Shown here piece by piece: positions 41,395 through 52,145 of a DNA stretch of 64,000 nt (its first letter is position 1; each line of letters begins with the position of its first letter). The stretch is from NCBI RefSeq assembly GCF_032362555.1, contig NC_083527.1:6944001-7008000 (forward strand), written 5' to 3'. This DNA is from Amyelois transitella (lineage: Eukaryota > Arthropoda > Insecta > Lepidoptera > Pyralidae). The notes under the pieces are model-generated. The model worked only from the letters and a program-made list of their open reading frames with translations. It had not been told where the DNA came from and ran no database searches. The translations under genes were made by a program, and so were the position numbers.

Positions 41395-41765
41395 AAGTTG
41401 ACGTTATAGAAAAAAATCTAGAAAAAGCTGCAGTGTTGTTTGTTACTGCTTTTCCTGCACTGAGCTTTGGAAACTGCAGTAAACTTAATTTTAAATAATT
41501 AATTTCACATGGTAAAGGGTCAGGTCAAAAGTACCAGAAACGATGAAGAGAGTTATGAATGTGGATGAAGCAAAGGAAGTATGCAGAGATCATGGCAAGT
41601 GGAAAGAGGTAGTCTCTGCCTACCCCTCCGGGAAAGAGGCGTGATTTTATGTATGTATGTATGTTATTTCACATCAATCAATGTTGTGAATCCAAAAGAT
41701 ATGACAATTATTATGTGATGAGATGTTGAAATGTTCTATAAAAATAAATGAATAATTTGAATTTG
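41395..41765 (+). mobile_element. Rep-Y copy split by a Rep-B tail
   Basis: Rep-Y halves are 41395-41510 and 41666-41765. The insert 41511-41665 is a + strand Rep-B end with TATG tail; ATTTCACAT at 41502-41510 and 41666-41674 is its target duplication. Confidence 0.8.
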
Positions 41766-42359
41766 AGTGTCAACTCCACCCCTATTGAGTGAGGGAACTG
41801 AACAATAACTAAGGCATATTATATTTTTGATTTGTAGATAGGTTTGTATAATTGATTAAAAAATTAGGACATTGTTAAAGTCATGAATGAATTTGTCATC
41901 CTAATTTAAGTTATAATGCAAATCAATGGTAGTTTCCAGATGTCCTCACACACAATGGGATAAAATACACCTTTCCTGAATGACAACTGAAAAGGTAGGT
42001 ACATTACCCACCTATTATGTTATCAAGTTGTTGACATAAGTCTTCACTGAACGCCACACTTGCCGGCCGAAACGTAAACATTATCGCCTTCAAATACTAT
42101 GTAACATCCTCTTTAAGAGCACAGAATGACCCTGCCAAGACATCTTTTATAACGAAATCGGCATAACAAATCAATAAATGCATAATTAACCGATTTAATA
42201 ATACAGAACTACATCGCATAGAAACCTATCGATTTTTAAACCACTTTTAATGAAGCATTATAGTACTTAATTAGAACCGTCTCGAAGCGCGAAGGTTATC
42301 GTGCATGTATAAGAATAAACTAGTGCACAAATGCTGATAGGTGCAGAAAAAAAACTTAC

Positions 42360-42560
42360 CATGAAATACTTCCAAGTTGGGGCCTGAAGGAAATGTTAAT
42401 TTTGGGGTTTTAAACACTGTATCACTTATAATTACTAAAGCACTGAGTTATAATAACAAATTAACTTCACAATTTTCATGTAAATATTAGAACGATGATG
42501 ATTTACACGGAATTATAGTGAAACGAGAAATTTTAGTTTCCGCAAGTCTTCCAACGTGAT
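42360..42560 (-). other. Candidate first exon (minus strand)
   Basis: Ends with ATG then GTAAGT at 42359-42354 on the minus strand. It sits in a repeat-free block (41800-42680) that stands out from the repeat-filled surroundings. It may be a distal leader exon of a minus-strand gene such as the OSGIN-like one, 20 kb away. Confidence 0.3.
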
Positions 42561-42679
42561 TTTCTCAGTAGTTTACTGTAGTTCTGTCGTTTGCCACCAG
42601 AGCCGCTACTATTTTATATTTTGTTTGTTTGACATTTGGTAAGGATGCGTTCTTTGCTGGTAATTTTATTTGAGTGTGT

Positions 42680-43900
42680 TCTTATTTGTATATATATAAT
42701 ATATGTATATCCTAGTCAATACTTCTCGTAAAATGACACGCGCAAAAAACAATTGCTGTTTCTCTGTTTTATTATGATATGAAACGGTATCGCGCGTCCC
42801 ATACTACGGGGGCTGGTAAGGAAAACGCAAATTTCGTTAGGCTCAATACCTTAGAAATAATTATTTTTATGACTGCAGTTAAAAATTCTAATATTGAAGT
42901 TGTAAAATTAGTTTCAGTGAGTTAGGCAACTACATATGTATTTACAGATATTTAGTTGGAGACCGTGGGAAACATTATAAAAGTCAATAAAACACAATAT
43001 TTTAAAATAATTCTATATTGTTTTGTATTCATATTTTGGTTTATTTTAGATTATAAATAAAAAATATGTTATAAATATCACATATATTTTTTAATATTAG
43101 TAAATATAGACTTTACAATACTAAAAGAGTAACAAACTATATAATAAAAAATGTTTATATAAATAATAATAAAAAAATAGTTTCTGTAAAAATAAACCCT
43201 GTGGCTTTATGTCCCGAACGACAATGACACAAAAAGCAGTTACAGTGTGGAAGCGAGCCGAATTAAGGATCTCGTCGAAAGAATGATACTAGTAATGACT
43301 TTAAATATCACAGATTATTAAACCACTGCACTACTAATTGACCGAACTTACCAATCAACTTGGACAGATTTTTTTTTATAGGTAAATGTATATTTGTAAC
43401 GCGATAACTTTCGAACCGGTGGTGGTTCGATTTTGATACAATTTAAAATATATGTAGGATTTTTTTTTTTTTTTGTATACTAAGATTTTACTGTTGGTAT
43501 GAATTTTCCAATTTTAGTTATGCTATAAATTGAGAACAAAATGTAGCGTTGATGGGTATCTGCTATTTGATACAGATAAGTATATGTAGGATTTATCAAT
43601 ACAATTTCCGAGTTCGTTCATTTAATAGGCAAGGTAGTTTTTGGGATATTCACAATTTTGTAAAATATGAAGGGGTGTGCTGTATTGATACGGGAACCAA
43701 ACCAAAAAAGTGTCGAACCACTCAACAGTGGCTCCGGCGATGTTTAGTCGGCGGCTGTATTTATGCTCCGTGACAACTTTCTTTGCGCGATTTAGATTTT
43801 TCGCTGCTATTTGCTGAGCGCGTCATTTTCTTCGCTATGATGGACATTTGGCGTGTGACGTTAGTGATGCCGTCACATTCTATTAGGAAAAAGTCCTATG
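42680..43900. other. AT-rich stretch without genes
   Basis: Holds a CG-rich foldback piece (42735-42805) and at 43390-43470 a repeat related to 15035-15125 ('gtaacgcgataactttcgaa'). No exon seen. Confidence 0.5.
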
Positions 43901-43907
43901 TTAAAAG

Positions 43908-46648
43908 CTACTTCAAAATATTATTCAAAATATCACAGACTACATCCATAGACGGCCTATCATGTCTATTCCGTTCCAAACACCTCACCGCTAACCCGTA
44001 CACATCACTCGCTTGCTTCCAGTCCTTCACCAACGGATCCAACAGTCCGCTAATATCACCGTCCTTACAATTCTCTTCAACGTAATCCTTTATATTCATT
44101 TTCACATCCACTAAAATCGGTTTCAGTCCGGTAAGAAGTTCCAGGAGGACGATTCCGAAGCTGTATATGTCAATCTTCTGGGTTACGGTGCCGGAGAAGC
44201 CTTCCGGGGCCATGTAGGCGTGGGTGCCCATTAAAGTCGTGGTGAAGACAGTGTGCTCTACGTGTTTGGCCATCCCAAAATCGCATAGCTGGAACATTAA
44301 AAATGTATGATATTAATAAATGACCAAAGATGAAGATCTCTCTTAAGTTTTATTTTAGAATCTTTTGGATGGGTATTTATGTACCTTCGAATGTGTAGAT
44401 ATGGTCTTAATTGACTGACCTATCAGTGAAAACAAAGTACAAAATAGCTGGGAATCGAACCCAGGGACTTCAATGCGCCAGGTATTAAATTCATTAATTT
44501 TATACTTATTTTTTTGCAATGTAGGCAATAGACATTCACCCATAATATAGATTTAAGGTTTATATTTTTAAATTGACGTCTGTTAAAAATGCTGAAGTGT
44601 CGTTTGTTCCTCCGCTTCTTCTACACATGCGCAGAGCGGTAGTAGATATAATTATACTTATGTTAACATCAATAAGCAATACCTTGTATCCAATTGTGAA
44701 AATAAATGTATTCTACTAGGTCTTCAAAGTAAGGACTGATAAAATTTTTTCCTTACCTTTGGAACGTAATCCTTAGTCAACAAAATATTAGCACTCTTAA
44801 CATCTCCATGCATATAATAATTCTTCTTCATTGAACTCTTTTCAGAACTTCCCACTTCACTACTGACTAATTTCTCAGTTTTGTGCACATACTTCAGTCC
44901 TTCTGCTGTGCCTAATATAATACCAACTCTCTGCTTCTCATTTAACCTTTTTGCAGCTAAATTCTGCTCCAAGGAACCTCCTTCAACATATTCGCAAACT
45001 AAACACAAGGCCGGACCATCTATTGAGTAACCAATTATAGGCACAATATTGGTATGTTTCAAATTTAACAAACTTTTAACCTCAGAATTGAAAGCCTTTA
45101 TAGCGACATCTGGCTTCTCAGCTATATGCAAATCCTTAAATCGTTTCACAGCTACTTGACCGTAATTCGGATGGTAGCCTACGTACACTTCTCCAAAACC
45201 GCCTGATCCTATTCGGCCTGTTGGTCCGAATTGACTCGTGAAGAGCTGATCAAAGAATTTGTGCGTAATAGTCTGCAGATCTGTATAACTGAAGTGAACT
45301 AAATCTATGCTTCTGATTATAGAGTTATCTATCCTTGATATATCTGGCGATTTTCGTTCTAATAATGCTGGTATTGATAGATTAGAATCTTGTGTTGATG
45401 TCTTAGGTATTAGAGCGCTGAAATCGGGTAGATTCATTGACTCAGAGAATTTGATTAAATCTGGAGCCGATTCTAGTTTATGAGTTGATTTGTTTCCTAT
45501 AGATTCTATAACTACTGGAATGTTTGCACTTGAGAGCATTTGTATTGTAGTGTCGTTGTTCACATTTGGTGTCATATTGAGGGACTGGTTCCGATACTGG
45601 TTTCGGTCCTGGTTTTTCTGGTTGAGTCCTGTCTGATTGGTGTCCATGTCTAAATTGTTGAGTAGCATTGTAATGCCTGGTATAGGGGCCGCTGGGCCTT
45701 TTGTGGGCCTGGGTGGTGCTGGCTCTGAAATGAATAAGTTAGGAATTATATTTTTAAATTCAAAGTTTCGCCATCTTATTCACATGCTGTCTGTAAATCA
45801 TATATTTAATTTTAAATATGTCCACTCATGCTTTTCCAAGATTTCAAAAGGCAACCACCATGTGTACAAACATGTTGCTGATGAGTTTTTTTTTACATTT
45901 GATGAAGCATGTTGCTAATAATTAGCTGCTTTTTAATGTAAAGTTTTTTCTTATAATATTGAAGTTGTTGTAACTAACCATTCAATATCTCAGCAATGAC
46001 ATCAGCAGCTCGGTATATCTCAGCCTTCTTAATGATTTCCTTTAGGATCCGTAATGTTGGTCTGATCCTGCCAGACGTGCCCCATTCGTCAAATAGAATT
46101 TCTGCACATTTCTTGCCTGTTGTCTTTGCGTGTTCTTCTATCAATCTGTGTAATTAAAAAAATTTGTTTACTCAAAGATGTAACTGTTTGAAACATAAAC
46201 ATTATAAAACTTGAGGTTGCCTGGAGGAGATCGCTTATTGCAATAAGACTGCCTTTCGTATATTAAATCCCTAACGTAAGTTTAGGATGACTTTATTGCT
46301 ATAATTTTATGTATAATATATATTTATATTCTGGTCCAGGATGGTATTTTAAAGATCACAGATTGAATGTTGGGCTGGCTGGAAAGCCAATTTGGAGCGA
46401 GAGGTTTGATAAAGTTTTCTTGGTAATTTTGCTATTGGTATGGTGTTGCGACATATATGTAAATTAGCACCTTACCTCATATGTTCATTATTGTACTTCA
46501 GGCCTGAGTTTTCATCCATTGGGTTCTTTGTTATGAGAGACATGACCTTTTTCCAATCACTATTGGTTTCCAACACGTCTGCTATGCGACAGAGCGGCGC
46601 TGTGGATAGTTTTCTCAATTCCACATCTTGATTCACTTGTAACTCCAT
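43908..46648 (-). CDS. tub: Tube / IRAK4-like death-domain kinase
   Basis: Four coding exons, 46648-46476, 46145-45979, 45724-44757 and 44288-43908, phases compatible, 562 residues. Residues 8-113 form a death domain (DWKKVMSLI, ILFDEWGTSG); a Ser/Asn-rich linker follows; the kinase domain spans about 258-555: glycine loop GSGGFGEV 286-293, Lys307 in VAVK, Glu328, HGDVKSANILL with Asp421 and Asn426, DFG 439-441, APE 463-465. The FSYTDLQTITHKFF start and GTHAYMAPEGFSGTVTQKIDI point to IRAK4 rather than Pelle/IRAK1. In insects Tube is the IRAK4 counterpart: with MyD88 and Pelle it carries the Toll signal. Flies have lost the kinase half; here all catalytic residues are kept. Odd points: HGD for HRD, Cys357 at the gatekeeper place, and about 15 extra Ser/Lys-rich residues just before HGD. 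Confidence 0.92.
44560..44722 (-). mobile_element. Rep-X copy in the last Tube intron
   Basis: Inverted; '(t)tgaaaataaatgtattcta' tail side at the high end. Confidence 0.75.
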
Positions 46649-47411
46649 AATTTTTGATAATTAAAATGGCTAAGTGTAGTGTCACTAGAAAATTAAAATG
46701 ATCTTTTTAAGGTAAAAATTTTACAAAATAAACAACTTATAATTAATAATCCACCTTAATGTAGGTACTTAGGTAGATACTACGACTGACACGAAGATTT
46801 GATACACGAAGTCAATTTAGCAATGTTACTAAATAAATGACATTTAAACAGAAAAAAAGGTTGATCTTCGCAGATCGATTGTGATTTTAAAGAAGATATG
46901 GAAATCTCTAAATCACGGCAACAGGAACAAGCCAATTGTCAAAATTGTCACTTGATGTATAACTCCATTTTACGCAAAGAACATTGAACATCAAAATTTC
47001 AGCCACCACCACTGAAGATGAAGATAAGCCTAGGGCCTAGGGCCTAGGGGCTTATCTTCATAGGAGGCTGAGATAGGTCTCAGCCTCCCACTGCTCTGAC
47101 CAAATGGAATGGGCGTGCGTGTATTCATTCAGTGATTAATTTAACAATTTCAATTAAAATAAAAGCAATTCAGAACTAGTACCGGAAATGTGAATATCTA
47201 TTGCAGTTATGCATCCTCTGCAAAGCAGTCTGCTATTTTGTGTTGAAAGAAACGTTAACATAATCAAATCAACTTCAACTCAAGCGACAACGGCAACCAG
47301 TTTTGTATCTTGTCAATCAACGTAATCGCGCAATTTTTCTTTTAATATATATATTTAGAAAAAAATCTCACGAGTGAAAGTTTGTTGTTATTTACTTGAG
47401 AATCAAACAAC
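46649..47411. promoter_or_regulatory. Divergent intergenic region between Tube and UBE2T-like
   Basis: 763 bp, free of Rep-A/B, with two neighbouring hairpins at 47019-47060 and 47063-47088. It must contain both promoters. Confidence 0.5.
47019..47088. repeat. Two adjacent hairpins
   Basis: 47019-47060: arms TGAAGATAAGCC and GGCTTATCTTCA around a centre of CCTAGG repeats. 47063-47088: arms GGAGGCTGAGA and TCTCAGCCTCC, 4-base loop, no mismatch. Confidence 0.85.
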
Positions 47412-48269
47412 ATGGCTTCCGTTCCGGCAGCCCGAAGTGCTCGCTTGGCTCGCGAAATTTTGAATTTCGAAACAAGGCCGCCATGGGGTATTTCTTGCGT
47501 ACCAGCTGAAAAGGATAACTTCGATGTGCTCATTGCCACTTTGAACGGGCCTAGAAACACTCCGTATGAGAACGGCAAGTTCAAAGTGCGGATCACAATA
47601 CCTGACATGTACCCGTACGAACCGCCTCTTGTGAAATTCGCCACACCTGTGTACCATCCTAATATTGACAGAGGTATTCTAATTTTTTTTTATAGTTATC
47701 TATCCCTTTTCAATTTTCATCTTAAAAGAAAGTATATTACACATACATACATAAAATCACGCCTCTTTCCCGGAGGGGTAGGCCCTACCTACCTCTTTCC
47801 ACTTCGCTTCATCCACATTCATAACTCTCTTCACGCAAGAAACAAAGAAAGTTATTTAAAAGTCTATATAGAAGTAGAAATAAGTAAGTTAGCAGGTTCA
47901 ATCTGCTTAGAATATGTCTGTGTGAAATTTTATGTAGTACCCATTCGCTTTTTATCTACCGCCTGCAGTCCAAATGCTAGTCCATACTTTTGTACGGAAT
48001 TCTTATGTGCCAGCCATAAACCAATTACCTGAGAAACCAATTTATTTGTTAAAGGTGGTCGTATTTGCATGGACATGCTGAAAATGCCTCCGAGGGGAGC
48101 CTGGGTGCCGACAATCACTCTGGAAACTTTACTCGTATCACTCCAGACCCTATTGGCTAATCCTAACCCTAATGACCCTCTGATGATGGACGTAGCCAAC
48201 GAGTATAAGCAAGACAGAGATCAGTTCATGCTAAATGCTAAGTTATACACAGAGAAATATGCCGTTTAA
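47412..48269 (+). CDS. UBE2T: Ubiquitin-conjugating enzyme E2 T-like
   Basis: Two exons, 47412-47673 and 48055-48269, 158 residues. The E2 fold is plain: HPN at 82-84, catalytic Cys92 in GGRICMDMLKMPPRGAW, then TLETLLVSLQTLLANPNPND. The MLKMPPRGAW stretch and the PNPNDPLM end single out UBE2T among E2s. In vertebrates UBE2T works with FANCL to monoubiquitinate FANCD2 in DNA crosslink repair; the same role here is inference. Reading on past the GTATTC donor gives a false 206-residue frame that runs into a Rep-B copy in the intron. The splice joins AGA-G to GT-GGT and restores the conserved Gly-Gly-Arg-Ile-Cys. Confidence 0.9.
47733..47840 (-). mobile_element. Rep-B fragment in the UBE2T-like intron
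   Basis: TATG tail at 47740-47752, then about 85 bp of the coding end with a small deletion. Confidence 0.8.
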
Positions 48270-48363
48270 AAGTAATTTTTTTCCTTTTTTTCTCTACAGA
48301 AGAGAAACAGGTGATATTTGAATCTTTAGTTAAACAATGTGTTTGTTGTAAAATACATTTAAA

Positions 48364-48369
48364 AATAAA
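48364..48369 (+). terminator. Polyadenylation signal of the UBE2T-like gene
   Basis: AATAAA 95 bases after the stop; another 'aataaa' lies at about 48379. Confidence 0.5.
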
Positions 48370-48599
48370 AATATAGCTAATAAAAGGGAAAGGGAATCAC
48401 AGGTATGTCAGACTGGTGTAATAGTGAGCAGTCTAGTTTGACTCTCAGACATTCTTAATATGTGATGCCATAGAATTACTTTTACTTTTGATTATAGAAA
48501 AATACATTTTAATAAATTCTTAAGGTAGTGAAATGTAGTATGTACTGAATTTAAGTAAGTAACATAATTAGTTCTACATTCATTCATGTTTTTTAATGT

Positions 48600-48955
48600 A
48601 GACAATGAGCATTTGTCCACGATTTAGATTTAAGAGATTTATATTTGTAAATTGACATCTGCTGAAAATACTGCAGTGTAGTTTGTTCCGCCGCTTCTTC
48701 TACACATGCGCTTTGGAAGTGGTAGTAGATTTAAGTGATGTGTCATCAATAAGTGATACTTTGTATCCAATTTTGAAAATAAATCTATTCTAAATTTTTG
48801 TGTAAAGTACATTTTAATTGTTTTTGTGATTGGCCTGGGTCTTGGATGTTTATCTATATAAGTATTTATTTTAAAATATTGTATTGTTGAGTTAGTATCT
48901 CGTAACACAAGTTTCCAACTTACTACGAGGCTAACTCAATCTGTGTAATTTGTCT
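48600..48955. mobile_element. Inverted Rep-X followed by a Rep-T tail
   Basis: 48600-48795 is a minus-strand Rep-X; 48826-48955 is the 3' half of a + strand Rep-T without its tRNA-like head. Confidence 0.75.
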
Positions 48956-49689
48956 AAAAAAAAAAACAAAAGTTAATGCATTTCCAAGACACAGGTGGGG
49001 TCTTTCATATGCATAAAACAAATTTAATGGTTATACATAGGTAGAAAAATGAATACAAAGGCCCCTGAATTACTGAATAATTAAGAATAATCAGAATTTT
49101 GATTCATTTCATTTCATCATTGCCGCGTGGAGTCCTCCACATATAGGCCTTTCACAAACTGATCAGTTGAATGCTTTCGAAGTCGTTTTTCGAGAAACTA
49201 CTTACATCCTATTTTTATAGACATTGATATAATCATGCTTCGATACCGGAGGGTTAGGCAGAAACTACATTCATATAATAAAAATATACAACAAAACAGA
49301 GAAAATAGCTTGCACTGAAATTATTTTTTGTAATAACTAAGAAAATTTTTCAAATGATCACATACCTATTTAGAAATAAGAAAACATTATAATTAAGTTA
49401 GATTTTATTAAGAATTAAAATAAGATTACTGTACAAGCTTGTTTTTTTTTTAAACATAGACAAAGAATAACTTTTGGTAACTATAGCAGATACAATACTA
49501 TAATATATACATATTTGTAGTAAATAATCAAGGAGTTGGGGCACCCCTGTGTATGGTAAGCCCATCCAATCAATGGTACTGGTGTTCACAACCACAAACT
49601 ACAAAATTACCCCCTTCACTAAACAATATATAAGTAAGTTAATTGTAGCTATTTTACATAATAATTATTATTTGCAATTTTTATTAAGA

Positions 49690-49900
49690 TTGTCTGTGGT
49701 CGAATGATAAGGTGTTCGGTTTTAAATCCCGCCCCAGCCATGTACCAATTACTATTTTCGATGTTACGTAAATTTGTTTGAATACCAACCGATGCTCTTT
49801 ACGGTGAGGGTAAACATCGTGAGGAAACCTGCACATTCAGGCAACTGTTTGCATAGAAGGGCGAAATGTGAACTCAGCCTAATATAATACTCTTAGCACA
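49690..49900 (+). mobile_element. Rep-H, tRNA-like SINE
   Basis: 'ggtcgaatgataaggtgttc' (A-box-like), 'ggttttaaatcccgcc' (B-box-like), then 'cggtgagggtaaacatcgtg' and 'cctgcacattcaggcaactg'. Third copy of the family by my count. Confidence 0.6.
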
Positions 49901-50103
49901 GTATAAGAAGTGTGGTCTCAGCCTAGGAATAAATCCACCGACCAGAAACAGAATGTGGGACCTCGTGAATTAATACAAGCACATTTCCAATGCATTTTCA
50001 GAGGCCAATAACTCCTAACAATCACTAAAAGACTTTCATATTGCGACACCACGCATAATATTTTTAACAATATGTACTCCTTTAACTGAATTCATTATAT
50101 CTG

Positions 50104-50280
50104 TAGCGGGAGCGATGTTTCGGCTCGACCGGAAGTACTTCCGCCAGGCTAGGTGTTATGCCTGGGGAACCGCGCGACAAAGGATGTGTCCGAATCCGGA
50201 AAAATGTTTTTTTTTTACTGATAGCGTTGCGTGATTTTATTTTTGTGTCATGTTGCGTATAGATGTCGCCACATATCAAA
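50104..50280 (+). repeat. Dispersed repeat, partner of 31545-31790
   Basis: Includes 'gcctggggaaccgcgcgaca' and 'gatagcgttgcgtgatttta'. Ends where the KXD1 3' UTR signal (tttatt at 50291) begins. Confidence 0.65.
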
Positions 50281-50417
50281 TTTCACAATATTTATTTATT
50301 GAATAATTGTCAATAATTATGAATAATATAATAAATATTGAAGTTATTGTTTTGAATAGCAGAATAAGTCAGACCTAAAAGGTAAAGCCAGGGGCCAAAA
50401 CTGGATCCCTTCAAATT

Positions 50418-51412
50418 TCATCCCGTGTCTGTACTGCTGTCATCCCCTGAACTTGCACTCTCAGTCTCCGAAGAGCTGCTGCCTTTCACCTTCACAACTT
50501 CTACATTATTGTTACTCTTATCGTTACTATTTCTATTCTCCTTCTTCTTCTTCTTATCATCACTGGCAGTGGGTTTCAAAGTTTCCGTAGAGACGGTTGC
50601 CACCATTTTGGTTTCGGCCTGTACATCCGGTGGTTTGTCTACGTCTTCCTCGTCAATTGGTTTGCTGTTAGCTATCGATGTTGCTATGGCGTGCTTGTAT
50701 GCTTCAGGGTATTGTGTGCTGAAAAATTTGATAGAATTTATAAATAAGAATATAAATAAGATAAATGGATGTCTGGTCAATCATCAACAAAATATCCTTG
50801 TTACCTTAGCTTAGTTTTGATAGCCCGTATTTTTTTGAATATAAACTCAAGGTCTTTTTTCATATCTAGAAGCAGTTGTGTATGTTTCTTGAATTCTACA
50901 GATGCAGCGCGGAGACGGCTCGCAGACAATTGGTTACAATTTGTCAGCATTTCAGTAGTTTTTTCAAATCTTTGTAGCCTGGGAATTGATAAATAATTTA
51001 TGGTTTAGCCTGGCTTATTGCTACCACAATTTTTAAGGTGGATTGGAAAGTCAATAGCGTCTATAAACCTACCTACTCTGAATCTTTGAATGTAGAGATC
51101 TTAAGGTGTGCAGAATATTGTCAGAAAAGAAGACAGTGAGTGTTATTTAGAGAGTAATTATAAATAGTTATAGATGCTTTCAATAGGTGCTCGTCGTGGG
51201 CAAACGATTTATCTTAATTAATAATGGTTTTTTAATTTGAACAATTAATAGAATACATTAAAAGGTGCTTACATATTTTTTTGCGCACGAATAATAGTTT
51301 CGACGTCAGTTTGGTCCACCATGCCCGCCAACCCTTGCACAAATACTTCGGGCGCTGAGTAGTTTTGAAAGCATTCTATTGAAAAATCACTCTCTGGAGT
51401 GTCGTTTGCCAT
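50418..51412 (-). CDS. KXD1: KxDL motif-containing protein 1, BORC subunit
   Basis: Three exons, 51412-51273, 50978-50805 and 50718-50418, 204 residues. Residues 35-106 match KXD1: DVETIIRAQKNMLQRFEKTT, then a helix with the K-x-D-L motif at 87-90 (LLLDMKKDLEFIFKKIRAIK) and TQYPEAY. The region should form a long coiled coil. The C-terminal 85 residues are Lys/Asn- and then Ser/Asp-rich and look disordered; this tail varies in the family. KXD1 belongs to BORC, which recruits Arl8 and kinesin to move lysosomes outward. AATAAA lies on the minus strand at 50296-50291. Confidence 0.9.
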
Positions 51413-52145
51413 TTTTCCACTAATTAATGGATAAAAATACAATTTTATAGTTTGGTTCTGAGATTGATTTGTTTACTTAATGTAAGTCACTGTCAGTTCA
51501 GTCATCATGACAAATGTCATGTAAATTTTGCGTTTAATATTTGTACAAAACCAATTTGTTAATCAGTCTTTGGAATATGTAAATATCTTTATTTTATTCA
51601 ATTTATTAAATTATTAAAATATCAAAATCAGGTAGGGGACGGTTTCCTGATTCGATCGATTTAAAAAATATATAGACTTGTCATGCCATCTATAATAGAT
51701 AATTACAGAGTAGTTGAATTAGAATCCAGACTTTAAAAATTAACCTGATTTCAAAAAATTATGGTAGCAAGCAATAGCAATCATTCTATGCCTGTTTTCT
51801 AAATGGCGGAAATCTCTATCTGGTAGTCAGAAGTTAAACTTAAACGTATTTATAGTTTCATAATTGTGATGAAAGATGGAGTTGTTTTAAAAAAGGAAGA
51901 AGTGTTACAAGAGGAAAATAATGGCGAATTATACAAATCTTTTCCCACGAACTGCGGCCGGACTTATACCGATACTTGACAAAATGCAAAAAATTCCTTG
52001 ATAACTAAAAAAAAAACAAAAATGATGAATGGCACATGGTAAAAAAACAATCGGTGTTATGGAATAGTAAAATGTTTGTATTCATTTGAATCTATTACTA
52101 AATATGGTCTTTTAAATAAACTTGAATTCAAAATGCAGGCCACAA
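51413..52145. other. Intergenic, no gene or known repeat
   Basis: Contains the KXD1 promoter side and the 3' flank of the next gene. No repeat family recognised. Confidence 0.5.

Noticed and set aside
47412-48032. 206-residue version of the E2
   Set aside because: It reads through the intron into a Rep-B copy; the spliced form restores the catalytic Cys segment.
50425-50814. 129-codon + strand frame over KXD1
   Set aside because: Antisense shadow of the KXD1 last exon.
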